Shown here: piece after piece, positions 28,006 through 38,928 of the stretch
How positions within the stretch are numbered: the stretch's first letter is position 1
Layout of the letters: each line of letters begins with the position of its first letter
NCBI RefSeq assembly: GCF_003600355.1
Contig: NZ_CP032416.1
Coordinates: 1,012,183-1,076,182, forward strand
From: Clostridium fermenticellae
Lineage (GTDB): Bacteria > Bacillota > Clostridia > Clostridiales > Clostridiaceae
Direction of reading: 5' to 3'
DNA length: 64,000 nt
Translations under genes and position numbers: made by a program
Notes under the pieces: model-generated
Databases searched by the model: none
Seen by the model: the letters and a program-made list of their open reading frames with translations, nothing else
Told to the model about the DNA's origin: nothing

Positions 28006-28075
28006 AAAATATACTCATTAATTTTAATGGGTATATTTTTTAGCCGTTAAAATAAAAGCCCCTTTATGGGGCTTT
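28006..28075 (-). terminator. Two hairpins between convergent transcripts
   Basis: AAAATATACTCATTA (28006-) pairs with TAATGGGTATATTTT and is followed by T residues; AAAGCCCC (28055-28062) pairs with GGGGCTTT (28068-28075). The second is preceded by A residues, so on the minus strand it may serve the Cys-rich gene ending at 28171. I see no gene in the 27824-28170 gap. Confidence 0.6.
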
Positions 28076-28170
28076 GTCACAGCACTGGTGTGAAAATTAT
28101 AATATATAAAGTATTAATTAGATTCTTCCTTTCACTAGACGAATTCTATATAAAATTGTGAGAAAGCATT

Positions 28171-29019
28171 TCAAAGATTCTGATCTTGATCATTACAATT
28201 ATAATCTATATTGTTATTTTGATCCGTATAGTTACATATTGTGTTGTCACTTGAATCGCAACTGTTATCACAATCAGAATCATCAAATAATGGATCTAAG
28301 TTTTGATCTGGATAGAATTTAGGTATAGGTGCTTCTTTAAATTTTTCACATACATTTTCTTCTGGTTCACAAGGACATGGCTCCTTAGGTAAAGTACAAT
28401 AGCTATAAGCTGGTATTAAAAGTTGAACGACCAGTTCAGATTTTACGATTATATAGTAGCCTAATGTAATATCTAAAACATTACATCCATTTTTATCCTG
28501 AGCAAATTTCCCTTGTAAAGCTTCAGCAACCATTACAAGTTTTATTATATTGTCATCTTGCTTTTCATCATCTAAATGTACACTTGTATCTGAAACTTGG
28601 GATACAGAATTAGGACAATAGAACTTTCCTATGACATCTGTTCTATTGATTTCAAAAAATTCACATTTGTTTACTGCACTGCAATCTATATAATCTGCAT
28701 AGAATGAAATAATGTAAGATATAATTAATTTGTAGAATCCACATTTATCTCTAAGTGGGACTTTATCTACAGAAACAAGCTTTACTTTAAAATCTCTACA
28801 GCCTATATACATTTTTGGATTTGATAGTGGGTTACTTCTTAATTCACAATCAGTTGAATTTGTGTCTGGACCGTCATGGTAAAATAGACATCTTTTTATT
28901 AAACATTGATCGAAAACTTTAGGTACTTCGATACAAACCAATTCCGAAGGATCAGGTAGTCGTCCTTGTTTGTTTACAAGACCTGGTCGTGGCACAAATT
29001 TCTCAAAATTTATGGACAT
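28171..29019 (-). CDS. Cys-rich protein of unknown function, possible spore-surface protein
   Basis: The protein has 282 residues with more than 20 Cys, several as pairs or in CPCEPEENVCEKF. The C-terminus is a low-complexity Asp/Asn/Cys tail (DDSDCDNSCDSSDNTICNYT). The N-terminal two-thirds contains mixed beta-strand sequence with phrases such as VPLRDKCGFYKLIISYIISF that recall DUF3794/SipL-like clostridial coat proteins. There is no signal peptide, as is common for coat proteins made in the mother cell. It is divergent from the propeller cluster that starts at 29193, 173 bases away. The spore link is an inference. Confidence 0.55.
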   Translation of the reverse strand: MSINFEKFVPRPGLVNKQGRLPDPSELVCIEVPKVFDQCLIKRCLFYHDGPDTNSTDCELRSNPLSNPKMYIGCRDFKVKLVSVDKVPLRDKCGFYKLIISYIISFYADYIDCSAVNKCEFFEINRTDVIGKFYCPNSVSQVSDTSVHLDDEKQDDNIIKLVMVAEALQGKFAQDKNGCNVLDITLGYYIIVKSELVVQLLIPAYSYCTLPKEPCPCEPEENVCEKFKEAPIPKFYPDQNLDPLFDDSDCDNSCDSSDNTICNYTDQNNNIDYNCNDQDQNL

Positions 29020-29192
29020 AAATTTTCCTCCTTTTGAAGATTATACTAGAAAAATATCTAAATGCTTACATTACATCATATGCTGAAAGATTAAGATGGT
29101 GATATTTTCAAATGCTTTAAATGAAATCTTTAAATAAAAATAGAGTTATAAAATTTTTATATCAGAATATAATTTTATAAGGGGGGAGTGCA

Positions 29193-30662
29193 GTGAAAAA
29201 TGAATATCCTTGGATATATAAAGACATTAACAATAATGTATGGAAGTATTATTTAAATCAAAATAATGAACTAGTTTATAAAGTTATGTATAATGAGGGA
29301 AAATGGACTAGAGAAAAGATAGTATGTAAAGAAATAAACACATTTACAGTATATGTTGATGTGTATAATAAAGTTCACATAGTGTATTCAAATTTAAAAG
29401 GTGAAATTGTATACTGTACAATTAATGATAATAAGTGGATGGGAAAGGTACTTTATAAAGCAGATAATTCTAATATAGTAATATCAGACCTCAAGATTGA
29501 AATAATGGAAGAGAATATGCATATCTTCTTTTTACTCTGTGAAAATAATGGAAGAGATCATGGAATACTTATGCATTGCATATGGGATGGCAAGAATACA
29601 AAATTTAATAGGATATATGATATTATTTTACCTTCTGTATCAGATGAATATTATTATATTAAAATTGGGATCACAGGCAATATCAATCTATTTTTTTTAA
29701 CAGATGCTGGTGATGAGATAGCGCTCAATTATTTGATTTATGAAAATGACTTCTGGACAGATCCTGTTAGATTATATGGTTTAAAAGGAGAAAAAATATC
29801 GGTTAGAATAATAATAGCTAATACTGGTATACACATACTTAATGGGATTGAGGAAAATTCAATTTATACACTTGAACATGTGTGTATTGATTTTGATAAT
29901 AAAATAAGTAACTATAAAGTTTTTGAAAGCAAAAGTGAAATTATAGAACCGATTATTTTCTATAAAAATAATAATGTTTATATCTGTTTTATAGAAGAAA
30001 ATAAAATAAAATGTTTGTTATATGATAATGAAAACTGGTCAGAGGCAATGGAGGTTAATATTGATTCTGCTGTAAATCTGAAAATTTATAATTGTATTTT
30101 TGTATTTAATACAAGTGTGCTTATAAGTACGGTATATGGTACAGAAGATGTAGATGCAAGGCTGTATGATTTTGACTATATATTAAAGATGACTTTCGAT
30201 TCAGAAGCACATTTTGAAAAAAATGGTGAATCTAATGTTTCGCACGATGATGTAAAAAAAATAAAAGAAAAGATATCTGAAGTAAATTCTGTTAATAAAA
30301 TTTTTGAGAACAAAATCTCAATTCTTCAAGCTGAATTGCAGAAAAAACAAAAGTTCATAGAAAATTATGAAAAAAGGATAAATAAAGTATTTACACAAAA
30401 AAGTATTTCTGATGAAAACTGTAGTATGCTTGCAGATATAAAAAATAAACTTGAGCAAAGCCTTGATACTATAAAAGAAAAATTAGAAGAGGAGAAAGAT
30501 GCAAGGAAAGCTCTGGATGATCAAAATAATATACTTTTTGAGGAGAACTCTATGCTAAAAAGTCAAATAGAGGATTTGAAGGAGGAAAATAAGAAAGTCA
30601 AACAGGAGCTTGAAATTGAAAAAAATGAATCTATATTTTCTCATATTCTAAGAAAAAAATAA
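29193..30662 (+). CDS. Propeller-like protein with C-terminal coiled coil, paralogue of 32154-33536
   Basis: GTG 29193 follows GGGGGGAG. Residues 1-340 show a repeated WxYY-like beta pattern (NNVWKYYLNQNNELVYKVMY, NGKWTREKIV-type repeats), as in bulb-lectin or sialidase-like propellers. Residues about 350-480 form an almost continuous coiled coil rich in Glu/Lys/Leu, and the chain ends in a basic tail. It has no signal peptide. The gene at 32154 has the same architecture. I do not recognise a named family; a structural role at the spore or cell surface is possible. Confidence 0.6.
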   Translation: MKNEYPWIYKDINNNVWKYYLNQNNELVYKVMYNEGKWTREKIVCKEINTFTVYVDVYNKVHIVYSNLKGEIVYCTINDNKWMGKVLYKADNSNIVISDLKIEIMEENMHIFFLLCENNGRDHGILMHCIWDGKNTKFNRIYDIILPSVSDEYYYIKIGITGNINLFFLTDAGDEIALNYLIYENDFWTDPVRLYGLKGEKISVRIIIANTGIHILNGIEENSIYTLEHVCIDFDNKISNYKVFESKSEIIEPIIFYKNNNVYICFIEENKIKCLLYDNENWSEAMEVNIDSAVNLKIYNCIFVFNTSVLISTVYGTEDVDARLYDFDYILKMTFDSEAHFEKNGESNVSHDDVKKIKEKISEVNSVNKIFENKISILQAELQKKQKFIENYEKRINKVFTQKSISDENCSMLADIKNKLEQSLDTIKEKLEEEKDARKALDDQNNILFEENSMLKSQIEDLKEENKKVKQELEIEKNESIFSHILRKK

Positions 30663-30699
30663 GATGATATATAGTAATATTATGAAAGGATGAAAGTTA

Positions 30700-32157
30700 T
30701 TGAAAGATAGCAATACTATATATTATGTATCGCATTTGAATAGAAATATTATATCAATTATTGATGCTGAGAGTTTTAAAGTTGTAAAAGAGATAGATAC
30801 TGGTTGTAAAGTTACAAATGTAATAGTTGATTCAAAAAATAATATTTATGCTGTAAGTGGAAGAGATAATAAAATTATAATTTTTGATACTCTTTATAAA
30901 CGTGAGGAAGTTTGGAATGTAGAAAATGATGGTATAGCAGAAATTGATATGAATGAAAACAAAATATATGTATCTAATATTGAAAGGGTAATTGTATATA
31001 ATCTTGAAACCAGGGAAAAAGTTGGATGTATAGATGGATTTACCGCGATAAATTCGTTAAAACTTGATGCAAATAATGAACGTCTTTTTATTTTAGACAC
31101 TATAGAATGTAAATTAAAAGTATATAATACAAAAGACTTAAAACTTGTTTTACAATATAAAAATATTGGTAATAGTCCATATTGTATGTGTGTATATGAA
31201 AATAAGGTTTATATTGGAAATAAATCAGCATGGGCGGTAAAAAATAGTGGAAATATAACTGTAGTAAATTTAAAAAATGGAAGCATATCTTATATAAGAC
31301 TAAAATTGTGTGCTGAGGTTAAGGATTTAGAGATATATAATGAATTATTATATGTACTTAATTCAAAGCTTAAGAGAATTGAGGTTTTAAATATAAAAAC
31401 AGGTGAGATTGTTAATTTAATAAAGACAACCTTTGAATTTCCCCAAAAGCTTTGTATTGATAGAAATAAAGGAGCTCTTTTAGTTACAAGTAAAGATTTT
31501 GAAGGAGACGGTGTTCTCGATAAAGTTGATACTAAAATAAATAAAGTTACTGCAACTGTATATTTTAAGCAGAAAAATGACAATCCATATGATATATCAG
31601 TATCTAGAATAGAAGATGAAGCCTTAGAGTATGATTTTCAAACTGAGATTAAAACCGAAAAAAATAAAATACCTATATTTAGTAAGAAGGTTATCTCAAC
31701 TTATAAAGAAAAAGTATTATTTAATGATATGTCGATCGATTTACCATCTGATAAATGTGATTTCACTAATATAGATAATATATATTTCAAAAAGTGTGAA
31801 ATACTTAAAGAAATGCAGAGCAAAAAAAGAATTAAAGATAATAGCGAATATCTGGTATTTGAATATAGTTTTATTATTCCATATAGTATAGATATTTCTG
31901 ATGATAAGAAAAATACATTTACATTAGATGGTACTCTAAATGGGTCACAGAAGGCGACCATTTATATGCCATATAAAGTATATGAATATGATACTGCTAT
32001 GGTAGTAAATTCTTTTACAAGGATAATTCAAGCTGCTAAAATTGAAGATGAAAAGGTTAATTTTTCAGCTGATTCATTGGTTGTAACAAGACTATTGATT
32101 GATGATGTCATATATATTCCAGATTGTGAGCAATGTTTTATAAAGAGTAGGAGATGA
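30700..32157 (+). CDS. YVTN-type beta-propeller protein with distinct C-terminal domain
   Basis: TTG 30700 follows AAGGATG. The N-terminal 300 residues carry repeated strands of the YVTN/YncE type (YYVSHLNRNIISIIDAESFK, VVNLKNGSISYI, VLNIKTGEIVNLI). The C-terminal 185 residues begin near KIPIFSKKVISTYKEKVLFN and contain FEYSFIIPYSIDIS and QAAKIEDEKVNFS, a pattern like the beta-rich DUF3794-type domain of clostridial spore proteins. It is the middle gene of a three-gene cluster, ending with ATGA overlap into the next gene. Confidence 0.6.
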   Translation: MKDSNTIYYVSHLNRNIISIIDAESFKVVKEIDTGCKVTNVIVDSKNNIYAVSGRDNKIIIFDTLYKREEVWNVENDGIAEIDMNENKIYVSNIERVIVYNLETREKVGCIDGFTAINSLKLDANNERLFILDTIECKLKVYNTKDLKLVLQYKNIGNSPYCMCVYENKVYIGNKSAWAVKNSGNITVVNLKNGSISYIRLKLCAEVKDLEIYNELLYVLNSKLKRIEVLNIKTGEIVNLIKTTFEFPQKLCIDRNKGALLVTSKDFEGDGVLDKVDTKINKVTATVYFKQKNDNPYDISVSRIEDEALEYDFQTEIKTEKNKIPIFSKKVISTYKEKVLFNDMSIDLPSDKCDFTNIDNIYFKKCEILKEMQSKKRIKDNSEYLVFEYSFIIPYSIDISDDKKNTFTLDGTLNGSQKATIYMPYKVYEYDTAMVVNSFTRIIQAAKIEDEKVNFSADSLVVTRLLIDDVIYIPDCEQCFIKSRR

Positions 32158-33536
32158 ATATTTTGCAATGTGGAATATACGAAAAATACATTTTTAAAGT
32201 AAAAAATGGTGATGTAGTAAAGTTTTCATATAAAAATGAACTTGGTTTATATTATCAAAAGTTATGCAATAATGAATGGTCAAAGAAAATTATGATTTCG
32301 AGGATTGCCTTTAAAGGCTTTTATGCGATGCAAGATTACAACAATGATGTTTATTTATTTTATCAGAATATATATGGTAATATTGTTGTTATGAAATTTG
32401 GTAATGGTGAGTTTAAGTCTAAGGAAACTATAAATATATGTAGTAATACGATTATGCCTATTAATATTAGAGCATTTTTTTGCAATAATGATATCCATCT
32501 TATATACAATGTTAATGATGAAAAGAATATATCAGAAACACTTGTTGAAATAGTAAAATTAAATAATAGAGAATGGAGCAGGCCGCATGTAGTACTTAGA
32601 TCAACACCTGCATTTAGCATGATGTTTAAAATAGTTCAGGATTGTGATTCAAATATATTTTTGATAGATAGTGATTTTGATAAAAAGCATAGGATAATTG
32701 TAAAATATTTCAATGCACGATACAATAATTGGGCATATCAAAGTATTATTTATGAATCACAATTTCCATGTTTGGATTGTGATTTAACAGTTGATAGAGA
32801 TGAACAGCATTATATATGCATAATAAAGGAACATAAGAAAAGTAAGGTTGTTTATCTCTATAAAAAGGATAATATAAAAAGAGATACTATTGTATTTTAT
32901 GGTAAGAATGTGAGTTCATGTTTGATTAAATTTTACAATAATATTCTATGGATTTTTTGGATCTCTGATAATGAACTTTATGGAAGTTTTTCTTTTGATA
33001 GAGGAATAAAATTTAGTATGCCTAAAATTTATATATATGGTAAAGATAACTTATTGGAGACTGTGTTATATAAGAGTTATGAAGATAACACTTATATAAG
33101 TGTCCCGTATAGATATTATGCAGGTATTAGGAAAGTATTTTTCTTCAAAGATTTCTTGAAAAAAGTTACCTTAAATGCAAACAGTGGATTTATAGAAAAG
33201 AATAAAGTTATTACTGCAGAAAATTTCAAAAAATTGTATGATAGTTTCGAATATGAAAAAGAGGAACTTAACAATGTAAAATATAGATTAAAGAATGAAA
33301 TTGAAACAAATAAGATGCTTGAGGAGAAATATACAGTATTGAGGGATGAGATAGCATATTTAAAGAATAAACTTAAATCAGTTACGGAAGAAAAATTAGA
33401 ATTGGAAGGTAAGATAAATAAAATTGGAGTAGAGGGTGACTTAAATAAAAACACTACTATAAATAATAAATTTATAGAAAAAAGTACTCTTAAAAAGAAT
33501 AAAAAGGATTCTAAAAAATGGTTTTGGAAAGATTAA
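32154..33536 (+). CDS. Propeller-like protein with C-terminal coiled coil, paralogue of 29193-30662
   Basis: The ATG at 32154 overlaps the stop of the preceding gene (ATGA), so translation is probably coupled. The order is the same as in the gene at 29193: a propeller-like region (about 1-345, YEKYIFKVKNGDVVKFSYK, NNEWSKKIM) and then a coiled coil (about 360-425, EEKYTVLRDEIAYLKNKLK), ending in a Lys-rich tail with KKWFWKD. The two paralogues flank the YVTN protein, which suggests a complex. No function is known to me. Confidence 0.6.
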   Translation: MNILQCGIYEKYIFKVKNGDVVKFSYKNELGLYYQKLCNNEWSKKIMISRIAFKGFYAMQDYNNDVYLFYQNIYGNIVVMKFGNGEFKSKETINICSNTIMPINIRAFFCNNDIHLIYNVNDEKNISETLVEIVKLNNREWSRPHVVLRSTPAFSMMFKIVQDCDSNIFLIDSDFDKKHRIIVKYFNARYNNWAYQSIIYESQFPCLDCDLTVDRDEQHYICIIKEHKKSKVVYLYKKDNIKRDTIVFYGKNVSSCLIKFYNNILWIFWISDNELYGSFSFDRGIKFSMPKIYIYGKDNLLETVLYKSYEDNTYISVPYRYYAGIRKVFFFKDFLKKVTLNANSGFIEKNKVITAENFKKLYDSFEYEKEELNNVKYRLKNEIETNKMLEEKYTVLRDEIAYLKNKLKSVTEEKLELEGKINKIGVEGDLNKNTTINNKFIEKSTLKKNKKDSKKWFWKD

Positions 33537-33666
33537 AAATTATTTAAAAATATATAGAAAGTATTAGCTGCAATGTGATATATTAATATTATAATGTATA
33601 GTATACTAATGATGAATAAAGTATAACTTATTATAATGTTAATTAATTTTAGAAGGAGAAAATAAA

Positions 33667-35670
33667 ATGATTTTCTACGATGAAAATAATTTAAAGGTTA
33701 TAGAGAAAGATTTAAGATATCTCAAATTGTTATCTAAGCAATATCCTACAATATCAAGTGCAAGTACAGAAATAATAAATTTACAAGCTATACTAAATCT
33801 ACCAAAGGGAACTGAGCACTTTATAAGTGATATTCATGGAGAATATGAATCATTTACGCATATGCTTAAGAATGCCTCTGGTGTTTTGAGAAGAAAAATA
33901 GATGATGTATTTGGAAACTCATTAGTTGAACATCAGAAGTCAGCACTTGCTACTTTAATATACTATCCTGAACAGAAACTGGAATTAGTTAAAAAAACTG
34001 AAACAAATATAAAGGATTGGTATAAAGTAACACTTCATCAGCTTGTAGAAATATGTAAAAATGTAAGCTCAAAATATACAAGGTCAAAGGTTAGAAAGGT
34101 ACTTCCTCCGGATTTTGCATATGTTATTGAAGAACTTCTTCATGAACAGGGAGATAGAATAGATAAGCAAGATTATTATAATGGTATTATAAATGCTATT
34201 ATAGATATAAATAGAGCGGATCAATTCATTGTAGCAATATCAAAAGTTATACAGAGATTAGCTGTGGACAGGCTTCATATAATAGGAGATATATATGATA
34301 GGGGACCTGGAGCAGATATAATACTGGATGCTCTTATGGAACATCACTCCGTTGATATTCAATGGGGAAACCACGATATATTATGGATGGGTGCGGCATC
34401 AGGCTGTGAAGCGTGTGTTGCAAATGTTTTAAGGATTTCACTTAGATATGCAAATTTAAGAACTATTGAAGATGGATACGGTATTAACTTATTACCTTTA
34501 GCTACATTTGCTATGGACACATACGATGATGATCCATGCAAAGATTTTATACCAAAAACGATAGACAAAAATATAAGTGAAAGTGAAATATCCCTTTTTG
34601 CAAAAATGCATAAAGCAATAGCTATTATTCAATTTAAGGTTGAAGGCAACATTATAAAAAGAAGAGCTGAATTTGGAATGAATGACAGATTGCTTTTGGA
34701 TAAAATAGATATAGAAAAAGGTGAGATAAATCTATATGGTAAGATATATAAATTAAATGACACTAATTTTCCGACAATCGATTTTAAAAATCCTTATAAA
34801 TTGACTAATGGAGAAAGTGAATTAATTGATAAACTCACTAATTCATTTTTAAATAGTGAGAAATTACAAAAACATATAAACTTCTTGTATAGTAAGGGTT
34901 CTATGTATTTAGTATGCAATTCAAATTTATTATACCATGGATGTATTCCATTAAATAAGGATGGAAGTTTTAAAGAGGTAAAGATAGGAAATATAAAATA
35001 TAGTGGGAGAAGTTTACTTGATAGATTTGATAGAGTCGCAAGGGATTCGTACTTCTTTAAAAATGACGAACGTGTTAAAAGATATGGTATGGATATGATG
35101 TGGTATTTATGGTGTGGACCAGATTCACCAGAATTTAGTAAAAAAAGAATGACTACCTTCGAAAGATATTTTATAGATGATAAAAATACTCATTATGAGG
35201 AAAAAAATTATTACTATAAATATAGAGATGATGAAACTATATGTAAAAATATCTTAACTGAATTTAATTTAGATCCAGAAGAGTCCCATATAATAAATGG
35301 GCATATACCTGTAAAGACTAAGGAGGGTGAAAACCCCATAAAGGGAAATGGGCGTTTACTTGTTATAGATGGAGGATTTTGTAAGGCTTATCAGCCTCAA
35401 ACTGGCATAGCAGGATATACTCTTATTTATAATTCATATGGATTACTTTTGACATCACATGAACCATTTACTGCCATACAGGATGCAATAAAAAATAATG
35501 AAGATATAATTTCGTCTACTAAAATACTGGAACATGCTGTTAAAAGGAAGAAAGTTGCAGATACAGATATAGGGCGTGAGTTAGAAGAGCAAATTGCTAA
35601 TCTTGAAAAGCTTCTTACAGCTTATAGGAAAGGTTTTATAAAAGAAGAAAATTCATCAGATATATTTTAA
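33667..35670 (+). CDS. fbp: Fructose-1,6-bisphosphatase, class III
   Basis: The gluconeogenic enzyme hydrolyses fructose 1,6-bisphosphate. The metallophosphoesterase motifs are clear: DIHGEYESF near residue 58, [12 protein letters not shown] near 210, [14 protein letters not shown] near 235 and NGHIPVKT in the C-terminal half, with HEPF near the end. The 667-residue length is characteristic of the class III Firmicute enzyme. RBS AGAAGGAG precedes ATG 33667. It has its own promoter region and ends at a bidirectional hairpin shared with cls. Confidence 0.95.
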   Translation: MIFYDENNLKVIEKDLRYLKLLSKQYPTISSASTEIINLQAILNLPKGTEHFISDIHGEYESFTHMLKNASGVLRRKIDDVFGNSLVEHQKSALATLIYYPEQKLELVKKTETNIKDWYKVTLHQLVEICKNVSSKYTRSKVRKVLPPDFAYVIEELLHEQGDRIDKQDYYNGIINAIIDINRADQFIVAISKVIQRLAVDRLHIIGDIYDRGPGADIILDALMEHHSVDIQWGNHDILWMGAASGCEACVANVLRISLRYANLRTIEDGYGINLLPLATFAMDTYDDDPCKDFIPKTIDKNISESEISLFAKMHKAIAIIQFKVEGNIIKRRAEFGMNDRLLLDKIDIEKGEINLYGKIYKLNDTNFPTIDFKNPYKLTNGESELIDKLTNSFLNSEKLQKHINFLYSKGSMYLVCNSNLLYHGCIPLNKDGSFKEVKIGNIKYSGRSLLDRFDRVARDSYFFKNDERVKRYGMDMMWYLWCGPDSPEFSKKRMTTFERYFIDDKNTHYEEKNYYYKYRDDETICKNILTEFNLDPEESHIINGHIPVKTKEGENPIKGNGRLLVIDGGFCKAYQPQTGIAGYTLIYNSYGLLLTSHEPFTAIQDAIKNNEDIISSTKILEHAVKRKKVADTDIGRELEEQIANLEKLLTAYRKGFIKEENSSDIF

Positions 35671-35676
35671 AATCCA

Positions 35677-35705
35677 ATAAGGGTAGGAGATTTCCTATCC
35701 TTATT
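35677..35705. terminator. Bidirectional terminator between fbp and cls
   Basis: AATAAGGGTAGGA pairs with TCCTATCCTTATT with one wobble. It overlaps the last two bases of the convergent cls gene. Confidence 0.7.
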
Positions 35706-37128
35706 ACATTAGAGATGAAAATATTTTACAGAAGGCTTCAAAAGCTTTTATGTAAGGAGGAAGATTATCAAAATAGTCTATAGAAATTCTTCTGCTATGT
35801 TTTAAGTCCTCAAAAAATAAGTTTTCGAGTTCTTCTGTGACTTCTTCATCGTATATCATAGCATTTATTTCATAATTGAGTTCATAGCTTCTTATATCCA
35901 TATTTGAGGTACCTATTGTACAGAGTGTGCCGTCTACGGATGTAGTTTTTGCATGTACAAATGCATTTTTATTATAAAAATAAAGTTTTACCCCATTTCT
36001 CACTAGATCTTCAAGATAAGTTATAGAAGCATAATGAACAAGAATATGATCATATCTTTCAGGAAATAAAATAATTACATCTATTCCACTTAAAGATGCT
36101 ATTTTTAAGGCATTTAATATACTTTCAGTAGGTATAAAGTAAGGAGTCGTTATGTAAACATGTCTTTTTGCGGTACTTATCATTTTTAAAACTGCCTGCT
36201 CGATTGCAGGAAATTCAGAGTCAGGACCACTTTTTATAAGTTGCATTAATTTTCCATCATAACTATCATATTCGGGAAAGAATTCCTCAAAATTATCTCC
36301 ATAGTAGAATAATTCTTTATTTGCTTCTTTAATCGTAGCAAAATCATCCAGGAATACGGCCTGCAGTCCATATATAAAATCGCCTTTTACCATTATATGT
36401 GTATCTCTCCAATATCCGAATTTGCTTTTACCTATATATTCATCACCAATATTTATTCCACCAAGAAAACCCACTTTACCGTCGATTATCACTATCTTTC
36501 GGTGGTTTCTATAATTTATTTGTGTATTTATGTACTTTAAAAAAGGAGCTAAAAAATAAGAATAATAAACTACATCGACTCCGGCGTCTTTTAAATCTCT
36601 TATATAACTTTTTTTTATTCCAATGCATCCGACTTTGTCTAATATAAATCTTATTTTAACGCCTTCTTGTGCTTTTTTTATTAGGATATCCTTTATTTCA
36701 TTTCCTATAGTGTCACTTTTTACAATATAATATTCCAGATGAATATGATTTTTTGCTTTTAAAAGTTGTTTTTTTAGTTCCTTGAATTTTTCAGTTCCAT
36801 CTTTAAAAATTGTTACACTGTTATCTCTAAAAAGTGGTGATTCACTGTTTCTTGAAAGCAATTCTATTAATGCCGAATACTCACACGCGTTACTGCCGCG
36901 CATAGCTTCGTAAATAAGTTCTTCTATGTTTATATTTGTCTCATCATGTAATTTGTGCTTTTTCCAATTTCGACCAAGAAAGATATATAGAAATAAACCT
37001 ATAGGAGGAAGTACGATAAAAATTGCCAGCCATGCAATGGTTTTTTCTGGATTTTTTCTTTCTAGTATTATAACGATTATTGAAACCATGATATTTATTA
37101 AGACTATTAGATATAATGTGTATTTCAA
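35704..37128 (-). CDS. cls: Cardiolipin synthase, second copy (phospholipase D superfamily)
   Basis: Two N-terminal membrane segments (about 5-25 and 35-52) are followed by two HKD motifs, HRKIVIIDGKVGFLGGINIG near residue 215 and HAKTTSVDGTLCTIGTSNMD near 392. The length of 474 residues is that of the standard Bacillus-type enzyme and closer to the family norm than the 513-residue gene at 3212. It is convergent with fbp. Two paralogues in one window are compatible with condition-specific use, but that is inferred. Confidence 0.93.
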   Translation of the reverse strand: MKYTLYLIVLINIMVSIIVIILERKNPEKTIAWLAIFIVLPPIGLFLYIFLGRNWKKHKLHDETNINIEELIYEAMRGSNACEYSALIELLSRNSESPLFRDNSVTIFKDGTEKFKELKKQLLKAKNHIHLEYYIVKSDTIGNEIKDILIKKAQEGVKIRFILDKVGCIGIKKSYIRDLKDAGVDVVYYSYFLAPFLKYINTQINYRNHRKIVIIDGKVGFLGGINIGDEYIGKSKFGYWRDTHIMVKGDFIYGLQAVFLDDFATIKEANKELFYYGDNFEEFFPEYDSYDGKLMQLIKSGPDSEFPAIEQAVLKMISTAKRHVYITTPYFIPTESILNALKIASLSGIDVIILFPERYDHILVHYASITYLEDLVRNGVKLYFYNKNAFVHAKTTSVDGTLCTIGTSNMDIRSYELNYEINAMIYDEEVTEELENLFFEDLKHSRRISIDYFDNLPPYIKAFEAFCKIFSSLM

Positions 37129-37149
37129 TTGTTATTTATCCCCCTTGTT

Positions 37150-38928
37150 CTTAGAGTATAATTTTAGTAGGCAAAGGTAGTAATAATTACTGGTTAAAAT
37201 AATAAAGGAGATACAAAAAGTATCTCCCATGTACATAAAAATCCATTATAATATAAGTTGATAAGACTATATAGAAATGGGTGAGATTATGTACAATTTA
37301 AACGATACTTTAAGTTTAAATGATAATGAAATAACTTTCAATAGTTTAGAGAAAAAAATATATAAATATGCGTGTGATACAGCATGTGAAATTCTAAGAG
37401 AGGTGCTTTCGCACCTGGACCGGAGGTTAATGGATGAAAGAGATGCCGAAATATATAGAAATAAAGGATTAAGGCATACGTGTATAAAAACTATTATGGG
37501 AGATGTAGAATTTGACAGACGTATATATGAATACAAAACTGATCAAGGGAAAAAGGCATATAAATTCTTACTGGATGAATACTTAAAAATGGATACAATA
37601 GGCCATATTTCAAGCACTTTAGTAGAAAAAATAGTAGACAATGTAACCAATGTGTCTTATAGGAACACTTCAAATAATATTAAAGAACTGGCAAACCAGG
37701 AAATCAGCCATACGGCAGTATGGAATGTAGTACAAAAATTAGGTTCTAAAATAGAAGAAAAGGAAGAGAGGAAGATACTGCTGAATAAAATGGGAAAATT
37801 AAAGGGCTCAAGGGAAGTTAAGGCCTTATTTCAGGAGATGGACGGCATCTGGTTAAGCATTCAGGGGAAAGATAAACCTAAAGGAAGGAAGTCTAAAAAG
37901 AAAGAACTTAAGCTGGGAGTAACTTATGAGGGCTGGAAAAAGAGAGGTGGCAGAAAAGACGGCTATGTAGTTCATAATAAAACAGCATGCGCCAGCTTTG
38001 GAACAAGTAAAAAATTCAAGGAACTTAGTGATGCCGCCATTGCAGAAGTATATAACACAGATGAAATAGAAGTAAGAATTTTGAATGGGGATGGTGCCCC
38101 ATGGATAAAACAGAGCATGGGTGGAGAAGGCGTATATTTTCAGTTAGATCCATTCCATAAAAGTCAGGCAGTACTGAGAAATATGGAGGATAAAAAGGAA
38201 GCATATAAACTCATGAAAATGCTGCATGACGGAAAAATAGATAAGAGTTTTGAATACTTAACAGGTCTTATGGTTAAGTATACTAATAACGAAAAAAAGT
38301 TTAAGAAATTAGAAAAACTGTATACATATCTCTTTGAAAATAAGGCAGGATTAGTGCCATATCACTTAAGAGAAGAGATAAAGATGCCGGAGGCACCTGA
38401 AGGACTGGAATATAGGAATTTAGGCACAATGGAGCATAATATTTGTGACATACTGGCCCAGAGGATGAAAGGGAGAAAAATGAGCTGGTCTATAAAGGGT
38501 GCAAATAATCTGGCAAAAATACTGGCAGAAAAAGCTGGTAAAAGAATATACCAAACAATCGATGAGATATGTTCAGGTTCTATTTCAGATGATAAACTGG
38601 AGAAAATAAAAGAGGTTATAACATTAACGGCAGCTGATGTTAACAAGAAACCTAAGAAGAGCAGGTATTACCATATACATAAAGCAGGGATACCATTTAC
38701 AGGCTGCGCCGTAACCAATGGCAGAAAAGCGATACAGAGCTTTTTTCAGGAAAGAAATCTCAGTGAACTGGTTTATAGATAATTTAAAAACTCGGGATAA
38801 AAAGTTAACAGGATAAGTGCGCCCTTCCGGGCTGTGGACGGGGCCATACGGGAAGAAAAATATCAACTGAATTTACAATGGAAATTTTAAAAAATAAAAT
38901 TGCCCACTTTAACTTGACACAAACCCCC
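37150..38928 (+). mobile_element. ISLre2-type insertion sequence, approximate limits
   Basis: The transposase gene (37277-38782) and a right end reading AACTTGACACAAACCCCC (to 38928) belong to the element. A matching inverted left end was not found. CCCCCTTGTT occurs at 37140-37149 and 38924-38933, on both sides, and may be a remnant of insertion or chance. The 38783-39074 stretch holds the right end, a GC-richer hairpin-bearing tail (GCCCTTCCGGGC), and then AT-rich DNA up to the small gene. Confidence 0.55.
37277..38782 (+). CDS. ISLre2 family transposase (UPF0236 type)
   Basis: The protein is 501 residues, the usual length. It shows the ISLre2 pattern: MDERDAEIYRNKGLRHTCIK and MGDVEFDRRIY near the N-terminus, EMDGIWLSIQGKDKPKGRK in the middle, NGDGAPWIK and DPFHKSQAV in the catalytic core, and a C-terminal HIHKAGIPFTGCAVTNGRKA. 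Codons are visibly richer in G and C than in neighbouring genes, a sign of recent arrival. An alternative start at ATG 37289 is possible. The gene looks intact. Confidence 0.9.
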   Translation: MGEIMYNLNDTLSLNDNEITFNSLEKKIYKYACDTACEILREVLSHLDRRLMDERDAEIYRNKGLRHTCIKTIMGDVEFDRRIYEYKTDQGKKAYKFLLDEYLKMDTIGHISSTLVEKIVDNVTNVSYRNTSNNIKELANQEISHTAVWNVVQKLGSKIEEKEERKILLNKMGKLKGSREVKALFQEMDGIWLSIQGKDKPKGRKSKKKELKLGVTYEGWKKRGGRKDGYVVHNKTACASFGTSKKFKELSDAAIAEVYNTDEIEVRILNGDGAPWIKQSMGGEGVYFQLDPFHKSQAVLRNMEDKKEAYKLMKMLHDGKIDKSFEYLTGLMVKYTNNEKKFKKLEKLYTYLFENKAGLVPYHLREEIKMPEAPEGLEYRNLGTMEHNICDILAQRMKGRKMSWSIKGANNLAKILAEKAGKRIYQTIDEICSGSISDDKLEKIKEVITLTAADVNKKPKKSRYYHIHKAGIPFTGCAVTNGRKAIQSFFQERNLSELVYR

